A DNA stretch of 36,088 nt, taken from the NCBI GenBank assembly GCA_016235425.1, contig JACRLC010000018.1, forward strand, positions 12,127 through 48,214, given 5' to 3'. The notes under the pieces were generated by a model, which saw only the letters and a list, made by a program, of their open reading frames with translations, was not told the DNA's origin and made no database searches. Both the position numbers and the translations under genes were made by a program. This DNA comes from Chloroflexota bacterium. Lineage in GTDB: Bacteria > Chloroflexota > Anaerolineae > Anaerolineales > Villigracilaceae. Below are positions 1-7,273 of the stretch, piece by piece (within the stretch, counting starts at the first letter, position 1; every line of letters begins with the position of its first letter).

Positions 1-10
1 AGAGTCCCAT
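1..10 (-). CDS. Start of a gene running off the left edge (3 codons)
   Basis: Only the first three codons (Met-Gly-Leu) lie in the window. The start is supported by a GGAG ribosome binding site six bases upstream of the ATG and by a TATAAT hexamer at 51-56 on the same strand. The product cannot be identified. No convincing -35 box is seen at the expected spacing, so the promoter is only partly supported. Confidence 0.4.
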
Positions 11-50
11 GGTGCTCTCCTGATTACATAGTTTTCGATTTTCTCAACCC

Positions 51-56
51 ATTATA
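51..56 (-). promoter_or_regulatory. Possible -10 box of the left-edge gene
   Basis: A perfect TATAAT on the minus strand lies about 40 bases upstream of the ATG at position 10. The expected -35 position holds no TTGACA-like hexamer, so this is a weak call resting on the -10 box and its location. Confidence 0.3.
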
Positions 57-96
57 CAACCAGTTCAGGGGACGCTTGGGTGGGAAGGGAACCCAC

Positions 97-114
97 AGCC
101 GCCTTGAGGCGGCT
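97..114. repeat. Short GC-rich hairpin downstream of the SRPBCC gene
   Basis: AGCCGCC and GGCGGCT form a perfect 7-bp stem with a TTGA loop, about 60 bases past the stop of the minus-strand SRPBCC gene. No T-run follows on the minus strand, so it is at best an imperfect terminator or an mRNA 3'-end stabiliser. Confidence 0.35.
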
Positions 115-171
115 TCCGCTTGCAGAAAGCGCAGATTTTTCCACCATGTCCTTGCTCGGGCAGGATTCAAG

Positions 172-621
172 TCAAGCCGCGACCGGGGTTTCGATCTCCA
201 TCCTGGCTTTCAGGTTCTCGAGCAGGGCTTGGGCTTCGTGTTCATTCTGCTTCACAATGATCGCCTCAGCGAGTTTACCCAGCAGGGGGATGGGCACGTT
301 ATATTCGATATCTACCGTTAATTTGGTATCGTTGTCCACCGTCTCAAACATCCACGTAAACTTGCTCTCGATCCCCTTTGTGCTTCTGGTAACAGTCCGC
401 TGGTTTTTCACAGATTCAATCGTCTCGGATGCGCCATCGAAGTGCATGCCTCCCATCTTGTATACCCAGCCAAAATTGAATCCGCCGGCGGGCGACGGAG
501 TTACGTCCTTGACCTCGACCATGCTGGGCCAGATTTCAGGCAGGTTGCAGGGGTCGTTAAGGAAGGTGAATACCTTCTCAACGGGTGCGTGGATTGTGAT
601 CGCCTTGTTTAATTTAACCAT
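172..621 (-). CDS. SRPBCC-fold (polyketide cyclase/START-like) protein
   Basis: The 149-aa product has the layout of small SRPBCC/Bet v 1-like proteins: an opening strand with the phrase APVEKVFTFLNDP (about residues 12-24), a central antiparallel sheet region, and a long C-terminal helix ending in EAQALLENLKARME. Such proteins bind hydrophobic ligands in a deep pocket; the ligand cannot be predicted here. The start is well fixed: an AGGAGGTGA ribosome binding site sits a few bases before the ATG. There is no signal peptide, so it is cytoplasmic. It stands alone, with no neighbour close enough to suggest an operon. Family assignment is firm; function is unknown. Confidence 0.85.
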   Translation of the reverse strand: MVKLNKAITIHAPVEKVFTFLNDPCNLPEIWPSMVEVKDVTPSPAGGFNFGWVYKMGGMHFDGASETIESVKNQRTVTRSTKGIESKFTWMFETVDNDTKLTVDIEYNVPIPLLGKLAEAIIVKQNEHEAQALLENLKARMEIETPVAA

Positions 622-955
622 TCATCTCACCTCCTTTCAATGGAAATGTGAATGGAACATTCCTCTCGAGAGTAATGTTGAGTCCTGGATGTCTATTCCT
701 CGGCTGTGCAGTAATGGTTTGATGACCCCGTGAGTCCATCGAAGAATGTTTCTCGAAAGCGCTATATCCCTGAATTCGTCACTGCAGATGAATCCCGCCC
801 GAGCACATTCATTGTATATCGGCGGCAGGTTAGATTCAATAGCGAATGATTGGATGACAGAAATAGGTCAGCAAGTTAATTCTTGCTGACCCTATTCTGT
901 GTCGAGCCATTACGAGTAACTATTTGACTTGAATTTCAGGCCTCGCGTGCGATCG
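622..955. other. Intergenic region, no gene seen
   Basis: This stretch holds the upstream region of the SRPBCC gene and the downstream region of the beta-propeller gene. I see a short inverted repeat GAATG-gaa-CATTC just upstream of the SRPBCC ribosome binding site and the hairpin at 866-891, and no convincing coding frame. Confidence 0.5.
866..891 (-). terminator. Hairpin, possible terminator of the beta-propeller gene
   Basis: GGTCAGCAAG and CTTGCTGACC make a perfect 10-bp stem with a 6-base loop, and the flanks AATA/CTATT nearly extend it. It lies about 65 bases downstream of the minus-strand beta-propeller stop. The following bases on the minus strand are only moderately T-rich, so it may be a weak terminator or a dispersed palindrome. 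Confidence 0.45.
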
Positions 956-2092
956 TTAGCGGGCGGCCAGACCGACAACCCCGGCAGGCACGCCGACGCC
1001 GCCCAACGATACGAGGCTTCCGTCCTCTTGTACTTGGAAAATGCTGATGGTGTGGCTTCCAGCGCCTAAAGCGTACAGGTGCTTCCCATTATTGCTCAAC
1101 GCCATGTCAATCGGGGTACTGCCATTGCCCGTCAAACCGGCCTGAGCCTCCAGCAGGGTCAGTGTACCGTTCTTCCCTATTCGATAACTTGAGATTGATC
1201 CGCTTCCGGCATTTGTGGTGTAGGCATACTTTCCGTTATTGGATATTACGACCCAGCAAGCCGCCGTCTGCGTGGTCCCGACCGAAGGGCTGATCACTTC
1301 GAATTCATCCTGCTCCACTTTGTAGGAGGAGAGTGCGCTGACCCCGGGGACGCCGCCGAATGCTTCTGAGACGATCAGGTGATCGCGTTTATCGAAGGCG
1401 AAGCCGAAAGGTGTGGCGCCTGCAGAAGCATGTGTGGCCGGGGCGCCTGCAATACCGTCTTCGACCTCATAGGTGTCGATGAGATTGGTCGCTTTTTCGG
1501 TGACGACCAGGAGATCACCATCCGGGCTGAAGGATATTTGCGCCGGTCCTGGGGCCGCTCCCACGCCTCCATTGCTGAGTGGTTGGGTGGAACCTGTCAA
1601 CGGCGCCAACAAGCCATCGTTTCCTACCTCGAAGCCGCTGATATTGCCGCTTTCCCCGGCGTTCACCACATAGAGCAGTTTGCCGTGAGTCGCCAGGCCG
1701 ACCGGTCGAATGCCGCCTGAATCGACCACGTCAACCAGCTCAAGGCCATCCCGCTTCACCGCGAAGGACGAGATCTGGTTACTGCCTGCATTTACGACGA
1801 ACAGCCAGTGTTGCTCATCGCTGAGAACCACAGCATCCTGCGAACCGAGGCCAGCGCCGCTCCCCAGCCCGTCAGTGGGATAAGAACCCTGGAAGGTGAG
1901 AGAGCCATCGGCTGAACGGTCATAAACCAGTACCTCGTTTCCGCTGGCCGCATTCGTGATCGTGTAGACCGCGCGTGGTGAGTCCTCCTCGGCCGCTGCT
2001 GGGCTGGTGAATCCAGCGGCCAATGGGAGTAAAAACGCCGCCGCTAAAAACAGGCGGGTGCCAAGATGCTTAACAAACTTTAAACTTTTCAT
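956..2092 (-). CDS. Secreted seven-bladed beta-propeller protein, lactonase (YncE/Pgl) type
   Basis: The 378-aa product starts with a Sec signal peptide (basic MKSLKFVKHLGTR, a hydrophobic stretch, then an AAA cleavage region near residue 34). The rest is a series of repeated blades, each with a pattern like VNAGSNQISSFAV followed by a Asp-Gly turn and a strand; at least six are readable. This matches the 6-phosphogluconolactonase/YVTN beta-propeller superfamily. Because the protein is exported, a cytoplasmic 6-phosphogluconolactonase role is unlikely; it may bind a surface or envelope ligand. I chose the ATG at 2092, which has AAGGAG eight bases upstream, instead of the in-frame ATG at 2116, which has no ribosome binding site and would put extra residues before the signal peptide. 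Exact function unknown. Confidence 0.8.
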   Translation of the reverse strand: MKSLKFVKHLGTRLFLAAAFLLPLAAGFTSPAAAEEDSPRAVYTITNAASGNEVLVYDRSADGSLTFQGSYPTDGLGSGAGLGSQDAVVLSDEQHWLFVVNAGSNQISSFAVKRDGLELVDVVDSGGIRPVGLATHGKLLYVVNAGESGNISGFEVGNDGLLAPLTGSTQPLSNGGVGAAPGPAQISFSPDGDLLVVTEKATNLIDTYEVEDGIAGAPATHASAGATPFGFAFDKRDHLIVSEAFGGVPGVSALSSYKVEQDEFEVISPSVGTTQTAACWVVISNNGKYAYTTNAGSGSISSYRIGKNGTLTLLEAQAGLTGNGSTPIDMALSNNGKHLYALGAGSHTISIFQVQEDGSLVSLGGVGVPAGVVGLAAR

Positions 2093-2403
2093 CCTCAAAT
2101 CTCCTTGATATGACATTCTATTCGGCCCGACATCTTTATCTTAACTTGTACATCTTATGAAAGTCTTACCTGAGGATGACCCCTTTCTTACAATATCTGC
2201 CATCTGGCGGCTGTGTGGAGCATTTCCGAAGCGAGATGCTTTGAGTTTGACTTTCTGTTACCTGCCATCCATGGCGAACATGATAATATTGTTTTCATAG
2301 TGCCGCGTAACGCGGAATTCATTCCGCAACCAAAGGCGATATAAATATCGCGCTGCAAAATCTTCGCGGTTGACGTAGTTTTCACAGGGTAATACTATAC
2401 GCG
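2093..2403. other. Upstream region with no confident gene
   Basis: The region holds the leader of the beta-propeller gene and about 280 bases of AT-richer sequence. A 65-codon minus-strand frame at 2188-2385 has no ribosome binding site and an implausible composition, so I do not call it. A plus-strand frame is open from 2374 and runs into the small membrane protein that follows. Confidence 0.4.
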
Positions 2404-2658
2404 GTGGTCATCATCCCTCATGGCCTCAGGTTTGAATATGATCTTGAAGTGGATGGCGCTTCCATTGCAACAGGCCAGTCCACGGATATGGATGAAATTC
2501 AAAAGCGTGAATTTGCGAAGTCGCGCTGGAGTGTCGGTATATTCCTCATCCTGCTTGGATTGGGGGCAGGCTGGATAAACTGGAACTGGGCGGCAATCCT
2601 GCTCGCGTTCCTGCTTGGGCTTGTTCATGCGTATTTGTTTGGGAAAGGCCTTTATTAA
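2404..2658 (+). CDS. Small two-helix membrane protein, possibly a truncated remnant
   Basis: This 84-aa frame begins at a GTG and ends in two hydrophobic stretches (about residues 44-60 and 63-78) that look like real membrane helices. The preceding part, with LRFEYDLEVDG and an Asp/Glu-rich segment, reads like a soluble N-terminal strand region. There is no good ribosome binding site, and the frame stays open upstream to a TGA at 2371 with plausible hydrophobic residues (VILYAVVII). It could be the 3' end of a longer gene that has lost its start, or a small gene with a weak start. I do not recognise the family. Confidence 0.45.
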   Translation: MVIIPHGLRFEYDLEVDGASIATGQSTDMDEIQKREFAKSRWSVGIFLILLGLGAGWINWNWAAILLAFLLGLVHAYLFGKGLY

Positions 2659-2661
2659 AGC

Positions 2662-3300
2662 CTAACCGATTTTTTCAGGCGATGCTGTGATCGTATGGAA
2701 TATTCCCAACAAGGCGCGTTCTGCGCGAATGATTTTTATCCCCGCCTCCCGGATCAATTCCTGCGGCTCCTGGTTCCAGCGGCAGCCGCCCTGTTCGATC
2801 ATCTGATGCGCGTGATGATCCTGGTATAAGCCGAGCAAATTCCAGGTACTGCGTCCGTGTTCGATCAACAGGATTTGCCCATCTGATTTGCAGACGCGCC
2901 GCATTTCCTGAAGAGCGGCAAGGGGATTGAAGAAGGAACAGGTGGAGAGCGAGGAAATTACCGTATCGAAGGAATTATCAGCAAAGTCAAGCGCCTCCGC
3001 GTCCCCTTCCCGCAACTCAACCGGGACCTTGGACCTGCGTGCCGTTTCATGGGCCTTCTCCAGCATGACAGGGCTGAAGTCAATGCCGGTAATGTGGGTT
3101 GCATTGATTAGATGAGGAAAATTGATGCCATATCCACAGCCCATATCCAGGACATTGCCGGTCGCCCGAGAAAAAAGTCTTTTGCGTTTATTGCCAACCC
3201 CAAACAAGACCTCCCTCGACCATTCGCTGGTGATGTAATCCCGCGCGGCCCGGTTGTGAATCTCCAGCCACTCCTTGTGTGATTTATTGTTGTTTATCAT
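2662..3300 (-). CDS. Class I SAM-dependent methyltransferase
   Basis: The 212-aa product has the class I methyltransferase fold. Motif I is VLDMGCGYG, followed by ITGIDFSPVML with the acidic residue that binds the SAM ribose, then REGDAEALDF (motif II/III) and FDTVISSLSTCSF (post-motif). The later part, with an HGRST segment and a Trp-rich tail, resembles ubiquinone/menaquinone-type or phospholipid N-methyltransferase relatives, but the substrate cannot be assigned. I set the start at 3300, where GGAG lies six bases upstream; the longer frame to 3372 lacks this. It converges on the small membrane protein with only three bases between the stops. Confidence 0.85.
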   Translation of the reverse strand: MINNNKSHKEWLEIHNRAARDYITSEWSREVLFGVGNKRKRLFSRATGNVLDMGCGYGINFPHLINATHITGIDFSPVMLEKAHETARRSKVPVELREGDAEALDFADNSFDTVISSLSTCSFFNPLAALQEMRRVCKSDGQILLIEHGRSTWNLLGLYQDHHAHQMIEQGGCRWNQEPQELIREAGIKIIRAERALLGIFHTITASPEKIG

Positions 3301-3509
3301 ATTCATCTCCTGCCGATAAAGTAAATCCAGATGCGGTGGTTTCAACACAGAGGAGACTTGATTTGAACGCAATCTCTTACCTTTGAGGGCGTATCAGAGG
3401 CGGAGTGAGTTCTGAGAAATTCCTCAACATATGTTCTGCTTTTGGGGATGCTGTGATATGATGTGCCAAAATTGTAAATGTCCAATCAACTCTCTATTGG
3501 TACATCAAT

Positions 3510-3590
3510 AGGACTTTCGCTTTCACGGAGTCCGAAGTCTCCCGACTTCGGCGCAAAATCAGGAGATTTTGCACTCCAGGCGAAAGCCCT
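3510..3590. repeat. Cloverleaf-like dispersed repeat, copy 1
   Basis: An 81-bp element that can fold as a multi-branch structure. The basal stem pairs AGGACTTTCGC (3510-3520) with GCGAAAGCCCT (3580-3590) with one mismatch. Inside it GGAGT (3527-3531) pairs with ACTCC (3573-3577). Two adjacent hairpins follow: CCGAAGTC/GACTTCGG (3532-3551) and GCAAAATC/GATTTTGC (3553-3572). The two hairpin tips contain TCTCC and GGAGA, which are complementary. Copy 2 at 10289-10369 is the same length and nearly identical; copy 3 at 35873-35923 keeps the inner fold with compensatory changes. It lies between genes, upstream of the secreted PLD-fold protein. Confidence 0.85.
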
Positions 3591-3652
3591 GATCAAGTGT
3601 AAATTGATTGTTTTATCAGTTGGAGAATTTTAATGGCCGAGTTAAAAACAGC

Positions 3653-3681
3653 CTTCCCTTTTAGCAATTTGCCAAGGGAAG
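3653..3681. repeat. Hairpin in the leader of the PLD-fold gene
   Basis: CTTCCCTT (3653-3660) and AAGGGAAG (3674-3681) make an 8-bp stem with a 13-base loop, between the two candidate start codons of the following gene. If translation starts at 3720 this is a leader hairpin; otherwise it is coding. Confidence 0.35.
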
Positions 3682-3719
3682 ACTGTCTTTTAAAACCAAA
3701 TCATTGTGAGGAGATGCTT

Positions 3720-6335
3720 ATGAAAAGATCGTTGAGTTCCATTGTTTTGCGGTTGACCGTGCTGTTGCTTGCGGCGATATTGGTCGCATCCACGGCGCTG
3801 GTTAATCGTCCCGCTTTTGCTTCGAGTTCCGATCCTGCAAGCGGACCGGTCCACGCGGTGCAGGTTTCCGCCCCGACGGGTGTCATCGTCTATGCCTTGT
3901 ATTATGACACCTACACAGCCAATGAGCCTGAAGAGGCCTTTGAGCTAATCAACATGGGAAGCACTGCCGTGGATCTATCCGGCTGGCATGTTACGGATGG
4001 AGAAGGAACAGTCACCTTTCCATCCTTTTCTTTTCAACCCGGCCAGCGCATCTGGATAACCAAAACCGCCACGACCTTCCGGCAGGAATTCGGCCTGTCG
4101 CCGGATTTCGAATACGGCGGCAACTCAGACCCAACGGTCCCGGATATGACCGGCACGTCCCCATCCTTCGCGAATACCGGCGATGAGATGCAATTGCTCG
4201 ACGCGTCCAACGCGGTCGTGGATGCCATCGTCTATGAAGGCGGTAACACAGCCACGGCCGGCTGGAGCGGCACGGCGATTTCCCCATATACCCAGGGCTT
4301 CTTTGGCGCAGAGGGACAGATCCTGTATCGCAAACTGGATGAGACCACAGGCCTGCCCGCCTCCGACACGAACGCGGCCGGCGATTGGGCACAGGCCACC
4401 GACGACAACGTGAATGGCAAGAAGGTAATGTATCCCGGCTGGGATTTGGAGCATTTCTTCTTCCCGCCCAAGGTGACGCAAAATGCGCGGCTGACCTACG
4501 TGGTCGCACCGGATAACGTCTACGCCGCGTACGTGAATGAACTGAATACCGCATCCACGTACATTTACATTGAGGGTTATACGTTCGATAATGCCGATAT
4601 TGCCAATGTTCTGCTGGCAAAGCTGCAGGCGGGCGTTCAGGTGAAGGTCCTTCTGGAAGGCGAGCCTGTCAATGGCGTTGGCGATCAGGATAACTGGATT
4701 TGCCAGCAGTTGGAAGCCAATGGCGGCGAGTGCTGGTTCATGTTCACCGATTCGGCCAGCGGCATCCATGACCGTTATGCCTACCAACACGCCAAGTTCA
4801 CAATCATTGATGGCGCAACCCTGATGACCGGCTCGGAGAATTTGAACTACTCGTCCATGCCTTCCGACAACAAGAGCGATGGCACGATGGGCAACCGCGG
4901 TGCGTATCTCATTACGGATGCCCCGGCGTTGATCAGCCACGCGCTCGATATCTTCGACCATGATCTTGATCCCGTCAACCATCGCGATGTCCGGCGCTGG
5001 AGCGCGGCCACCGACAGCCCGGCTCCCGGCTTCGTCCCTTCGTATGCTTCCGGGGGCACGATCTATCCCGTCCAATTCCCGAATCCGCTGACCCTCAATG
5101 GCAGTTTCGATTTCGAAGTCATCCAATCACCGGATACCGATCTTCGTGCCGGCGATGCCCTGCTTGGGATGGTCGCCCGCGCCGGGGCGGGAGGAACGGT
5201 TTTCGTCGAACAGCTTTATGAGCGAAAATTCTGGGGGCCGACCACGAGCGACCCGGCCACCGATCCAAACCTGCGGCTCGAAGCATATATTGACGCGGCG
5301 CGCCGCGGAGCAAAGGTTCGCCTCCTGCTCGACTCCTTCTACGATGATCCGCTCGACGTTCGCAGTAACACCGCCGCCTGCGCTTACGTCAACAGCGTTG
5401 CATCGTCCGAATCCCTTGACCTGCAATGCCTGATCGGCAACCCGACCGGCACGGGCATCCATAACAAGATGATTCTGATCTGGGATGGAACGCAGGGCTG
5501 GACGCACACCGGCTCGATCAACGGTTCTGAAAACTCCGTAAAGAATAATCGCGAACTGGCAGTGCAGGTGCGCTCAACCGATGGTTACAACTATCTCCTG
5601 CAGGTCTTCAATTATGACTGGGTCGTTTCGGGCGGTGGGCCGGTTTTGCCGACGCCCACTCCAACGGCCACCCTGACCAACACACCGACTCCCACTGCGA
5701 CCTTTACCCCGACTCCGTTACCGACGAATACGCCAACGCCGACACCTTTGCCGACCAGCACCCCCACAGCGACATTTACGGCCACGCCCTCCGGCCCGCA
5801 GTATCCGTTGATCAGCGAAGTGTTCTACGACACGCCCGGCACGGACTCGAACGAGGAGTGGATCGAGATTTACAACCCGACTTCGTCCGCGATTGATCTG
5901 AGCAATTACAAACTCGGCGATGAAGAGACGCGCAACGGCACGGAGGGCATGTACCGCTTCCCCGCCGGGGCCAGCATCGCGGCCGGAGCGAAGATCACGG
6001 TAGCCTTGAAGTCCACCGGCTTCTTCGCGCTGTATGGATTCAAGCCGACGTATGAAGTCATCAACACCGACGCGTCCGTGCCGAACATGAGCGTGTACTC
6101 GGCCTGGGCAACAGGCACCATCTCGCTCGGCAACACCGGCGACGAAGTGCTTCTGCTGAACGGTTCCGATGCCGCGGTTGATGTTGTCACTTACGAAGCC
6201 GGTGTGTATGCCGGTGTTACACCGCATCCCGGCGTGGCGGTGGGTCATTCCATCGAGCGTTCGCCCGCCAATCAGGACACCAATAATTGCAGTAATGACT
6301 TCGTGAACCGCGCAACGCCGACGCCGGGAAATTGA
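3720..6335 (+). CDS. Secreted PLD-fold protein with two lamin-tail domains
   Basis: The product is about 871 aa. It opens with a signal peptide (about residues 1-35), then a lamin-tail domain (about 52-175), then two phospholipase-D half-domains with HKD-type motifs: HAKFTIIDG (His at 357) and HNKMILIWDG (His at 581), each followed by the expected Gly-Ser and Asn/Glu segments (TGSENLNYSS, TGSINGSENS). A Pro/Thr linker (about 643-695) joins a second lamin-tail domain (about 697-840). Two HKD motifs in one chain make a complete PLD-type active site for hydrolysis of phosphodiester bonds; extracellular nuclease or phospholipase are both possible. I chose the ATG at 3720 (GAGGAG six bases upstream, directly before the signal peptide). 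An in-frame ATG at 3633 also has a GGAG site and would add 29 residues. Confidence 0.85.
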   Translation: MKRSLSSIVLRLTVLLLAAILVASTALVNRPAFASSSDPASGPVHAVQVSAPTGVIVYALYYDTYTANEPEEAFELINMGSTAVDLSGWHVTDGEGTVTFPSFSFQPGQRIWITKTATTFRQEFGLSPDFEYGGNSDPTVPDMTGTSPSFANTGDEMQLLDASNAVVDAIVYEGGNTATAGWSGTAISPYTQGFFGAEGQILYRKLDETTGLPASDTNAAGDWAQATDDNVNGKKVMYPGWDLEHFFFPPKVTQNARLTYVVAPDNVYAAYVNELNTASTYIYIEGYTFDNADIANVLLAKLQAGVQVKVLLEGEPVNGVGDQDNWICQQLEANGGECWFMFTDSASGIHDRYAYQHAKFTIIDGATLMTGSENLNYSSMPSDNKSDGTMGNRGAYLITDAPALISHALDIFDHDLDPVNHRDVRRWSAATDSPAPGFVPSYASGGTIYPVQFPNPLTLNGSFDFEVIQSPDTDLRAGDALLGMVARAGAGGTVFVEQLYERKFWGPTTSDPATDPNLRLEAYIDAARRGAKVRLLLDSFYDDPLDVRSNTAACAYVNSVASSESLDLQCLIGNPTGTGIHNKMILIWDGTQGWTHTGSINGSENSVKNNRELAVQVRSTDGYNYLLQVFNYDWVVSGGGPVLPTPTPTATLTNTPTPTATFTPTPLPTNTPTPTPLPTSTPTATFTATPSGPQYPLISEVFYDTPGTDSNEEWIEIYNPTSSAIDLSNYKLGDEETRNGTEGMYRFPAGASIAAGAKITVALKSTGFFALYGFKPTYEVINTDASVPNMSVYSAWATGTISLGNTGDEVLLLNGSDAAVDVVTYEAGVYAGVTPHPGVAVGHSIERSPANQDTNNCSNDFVNRATPTPGN

Positions 6336-6350
6336 AGCAGCCATGAAAAA

Positions 6351-6383
6351 AGGTGACGGTCACATCACGGGTGACCGTCACCT
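6351..6383. terminator. Strong palindrome after the PLD-fold gene
   Basis: AGGTGACGGTCAC (6351-6363) and its perfect 13-bp reverse complement (6371-6383) flank a 7-base loop, 15 bases past the stop at 6335. On the plus strand the stem is followed by G-rich sequence, not T; on the minus strand it is followed by a T-run. It could block transcription in both directions or be a member of a dispersed palindrome family. Confidence 0.5.
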
Positions 6384-6465
6384 GGGGGCAGTGAGTCCAG
6401 GTCACTTTCCTTTCAGCCGGCGCGGGGTAAAATGAGCCATCACCTACATGAAAGGAATACCCAAT

Positions 6466-6837
6466 ATGGACGCCAAAAAAATTCCCTTTTGGTGGGCAGC
6501 ATTGATCGGACTGGCATTTCCAATTCTGCAGGCGCTCATCTTCCTGATTCGATTCGGAGGGTTTGGCGCGGCTTCTTCCGTACTGGATTACGTGATGTTT
6601 TTCGCGGCCGGCGCGTTGGGCGGGTTGACCCTGATCTTCTTTTTACGACGCGGTAAGACGAATACTGCAAGGTGGATCATGGCCGGGGCTTATTTGCTGG
6701 CTGCTCCTGTGGCAGTTGCTGGAATGGTGGCGGGCGGTTTGCTGGGACCGGTTGGGATCGTCCTGTTCAGTTTTGTGCCGTGGGTGCTTTTTCTGTGGAT
6801 TGGATATTTCGCCGGGGGATTTTTTCGAGATAAGTAA
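6466..6837 (+). CDS. Small four-helix membrane protein, unknown function
   Basis: The 123-aa product is almost entirely hydrophobic, with about four membrane segments (near residues 7-27, 36-57, 65-88 and 90-115), the last region rich in Gly. No catalytic motif or known family is recognised. The ATG at 6466 has AAAGGA about ten bases upstream; the in-frame ATG at 6448 has no ribosome binding site. It stands between the palindrome at 6351 and the DUF4404 gene and may be transcribed with neither. Confidence 0.65.
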   Translation: MDAKKIPFWWAALIGLAFPILQALIFLIRFGGFGAASSVLDYVMFFAAGALGGLTLIFFLRRGKTNTARWIMAGAYLLAAPVAVAGMVAGGLLGPVGIVLFSFVPWVLFLWIGYFAGGFFRDK

Positions 6838-6952
6838 GATGTTCTTCCAGCAGTCCAACTGCTGAAAAACAAGCGACGGAAAAAGTTGTAAAATATAAGT
6901 AGAGATGTGTCCACACCCTCCAGCAGATTTAATATGAGAAAGAGGTGTCTCC

Positions 6953-7225
6953 ATGAACGATCAAGATTTTCGCAAACTTCTCGAAAAACTGCAAAATGAA
7001 ATCGAACAGACCGAGTCCGATGACGAAAAGGGACGTGAACTCCTGCACCATCTCTCGACCGACATTCGTGTATTTCTCAAACGCCCCGAAAGTGAAAAGG
7101 AACAACCGGAAGAATCGTTCGTCGAGCGTTTGAACGACGCGATTGACCATTTCGAGATCACGCATCCGGCACTGACGACGATGCTGTCGCAGATGTTGAA
7201 TATTCTAAATAATGCAGGGATCTAA
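6953..7225 (+). CDS. DUF4404 family protein
   Basis: The 90-aa acidic, helical product fits DUF4404 in length and pattern: an N-terminal helix (FRKLLEKLQNEIEQTES), a charged middle, and a conserved-looking C-terminus (DHFEITHPALTTMLSQMLNILNNAGI) with the FE-x-THP-x-LT signature of that family. It has no signal peptide or membrane helix. GAAAGAGG lies about ten bases before the ATG. The family has no established function. Confidence 0.75.
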   Translation: MNDQDFRKLLEKLQNEIEQTESDDEKGRELLHHLSTDIRVFLKRPESEKEQPEESFVERLNDAIDHFEITHPALTTMLSQMLNILNNAGI

Positions 7226-7246
7226 AGTCAAATCGGTTGACTCTTT
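7226..7246 (+). terminator. Weak hairpin between convergent genes
   Basis: AGTCAA (7226-7231) and TTGACT (7237-7242) form a 6-bp stem followed by CTTT, immediately after the DUF4404 stop and before the convergent HD-GYP stop. The stem is short, so this is only a possible terminator. Confidence 0.3.
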
Positions 7247-7273
7247 ATCGGTCGGAAAAAATGGATTTGGCTT

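Noticed and set aside
2188-2385. Minus-strand frame of 65 codons
   Set aside because: No ribosome binding site, odd composition, no homologous pattern.
4125-5126. Large minus-strand open frame (333 codons) across the PLD-fold gene
   Set aside because: It lies entirely inside the clear plus-strand gene, has no start signal or domain, and is a shadow of its codon pattern.
5648-5800. Tandem DNA repeat
   Set aside because: The repetition is explained by the Pro/Thr linker of the PLD-fold protein.
6432-6656. Plus-strand frame of 74 codons starting just before the small membrane protein
   Set aside because: It is an offset-frame shadow of the membrane protein that follows.
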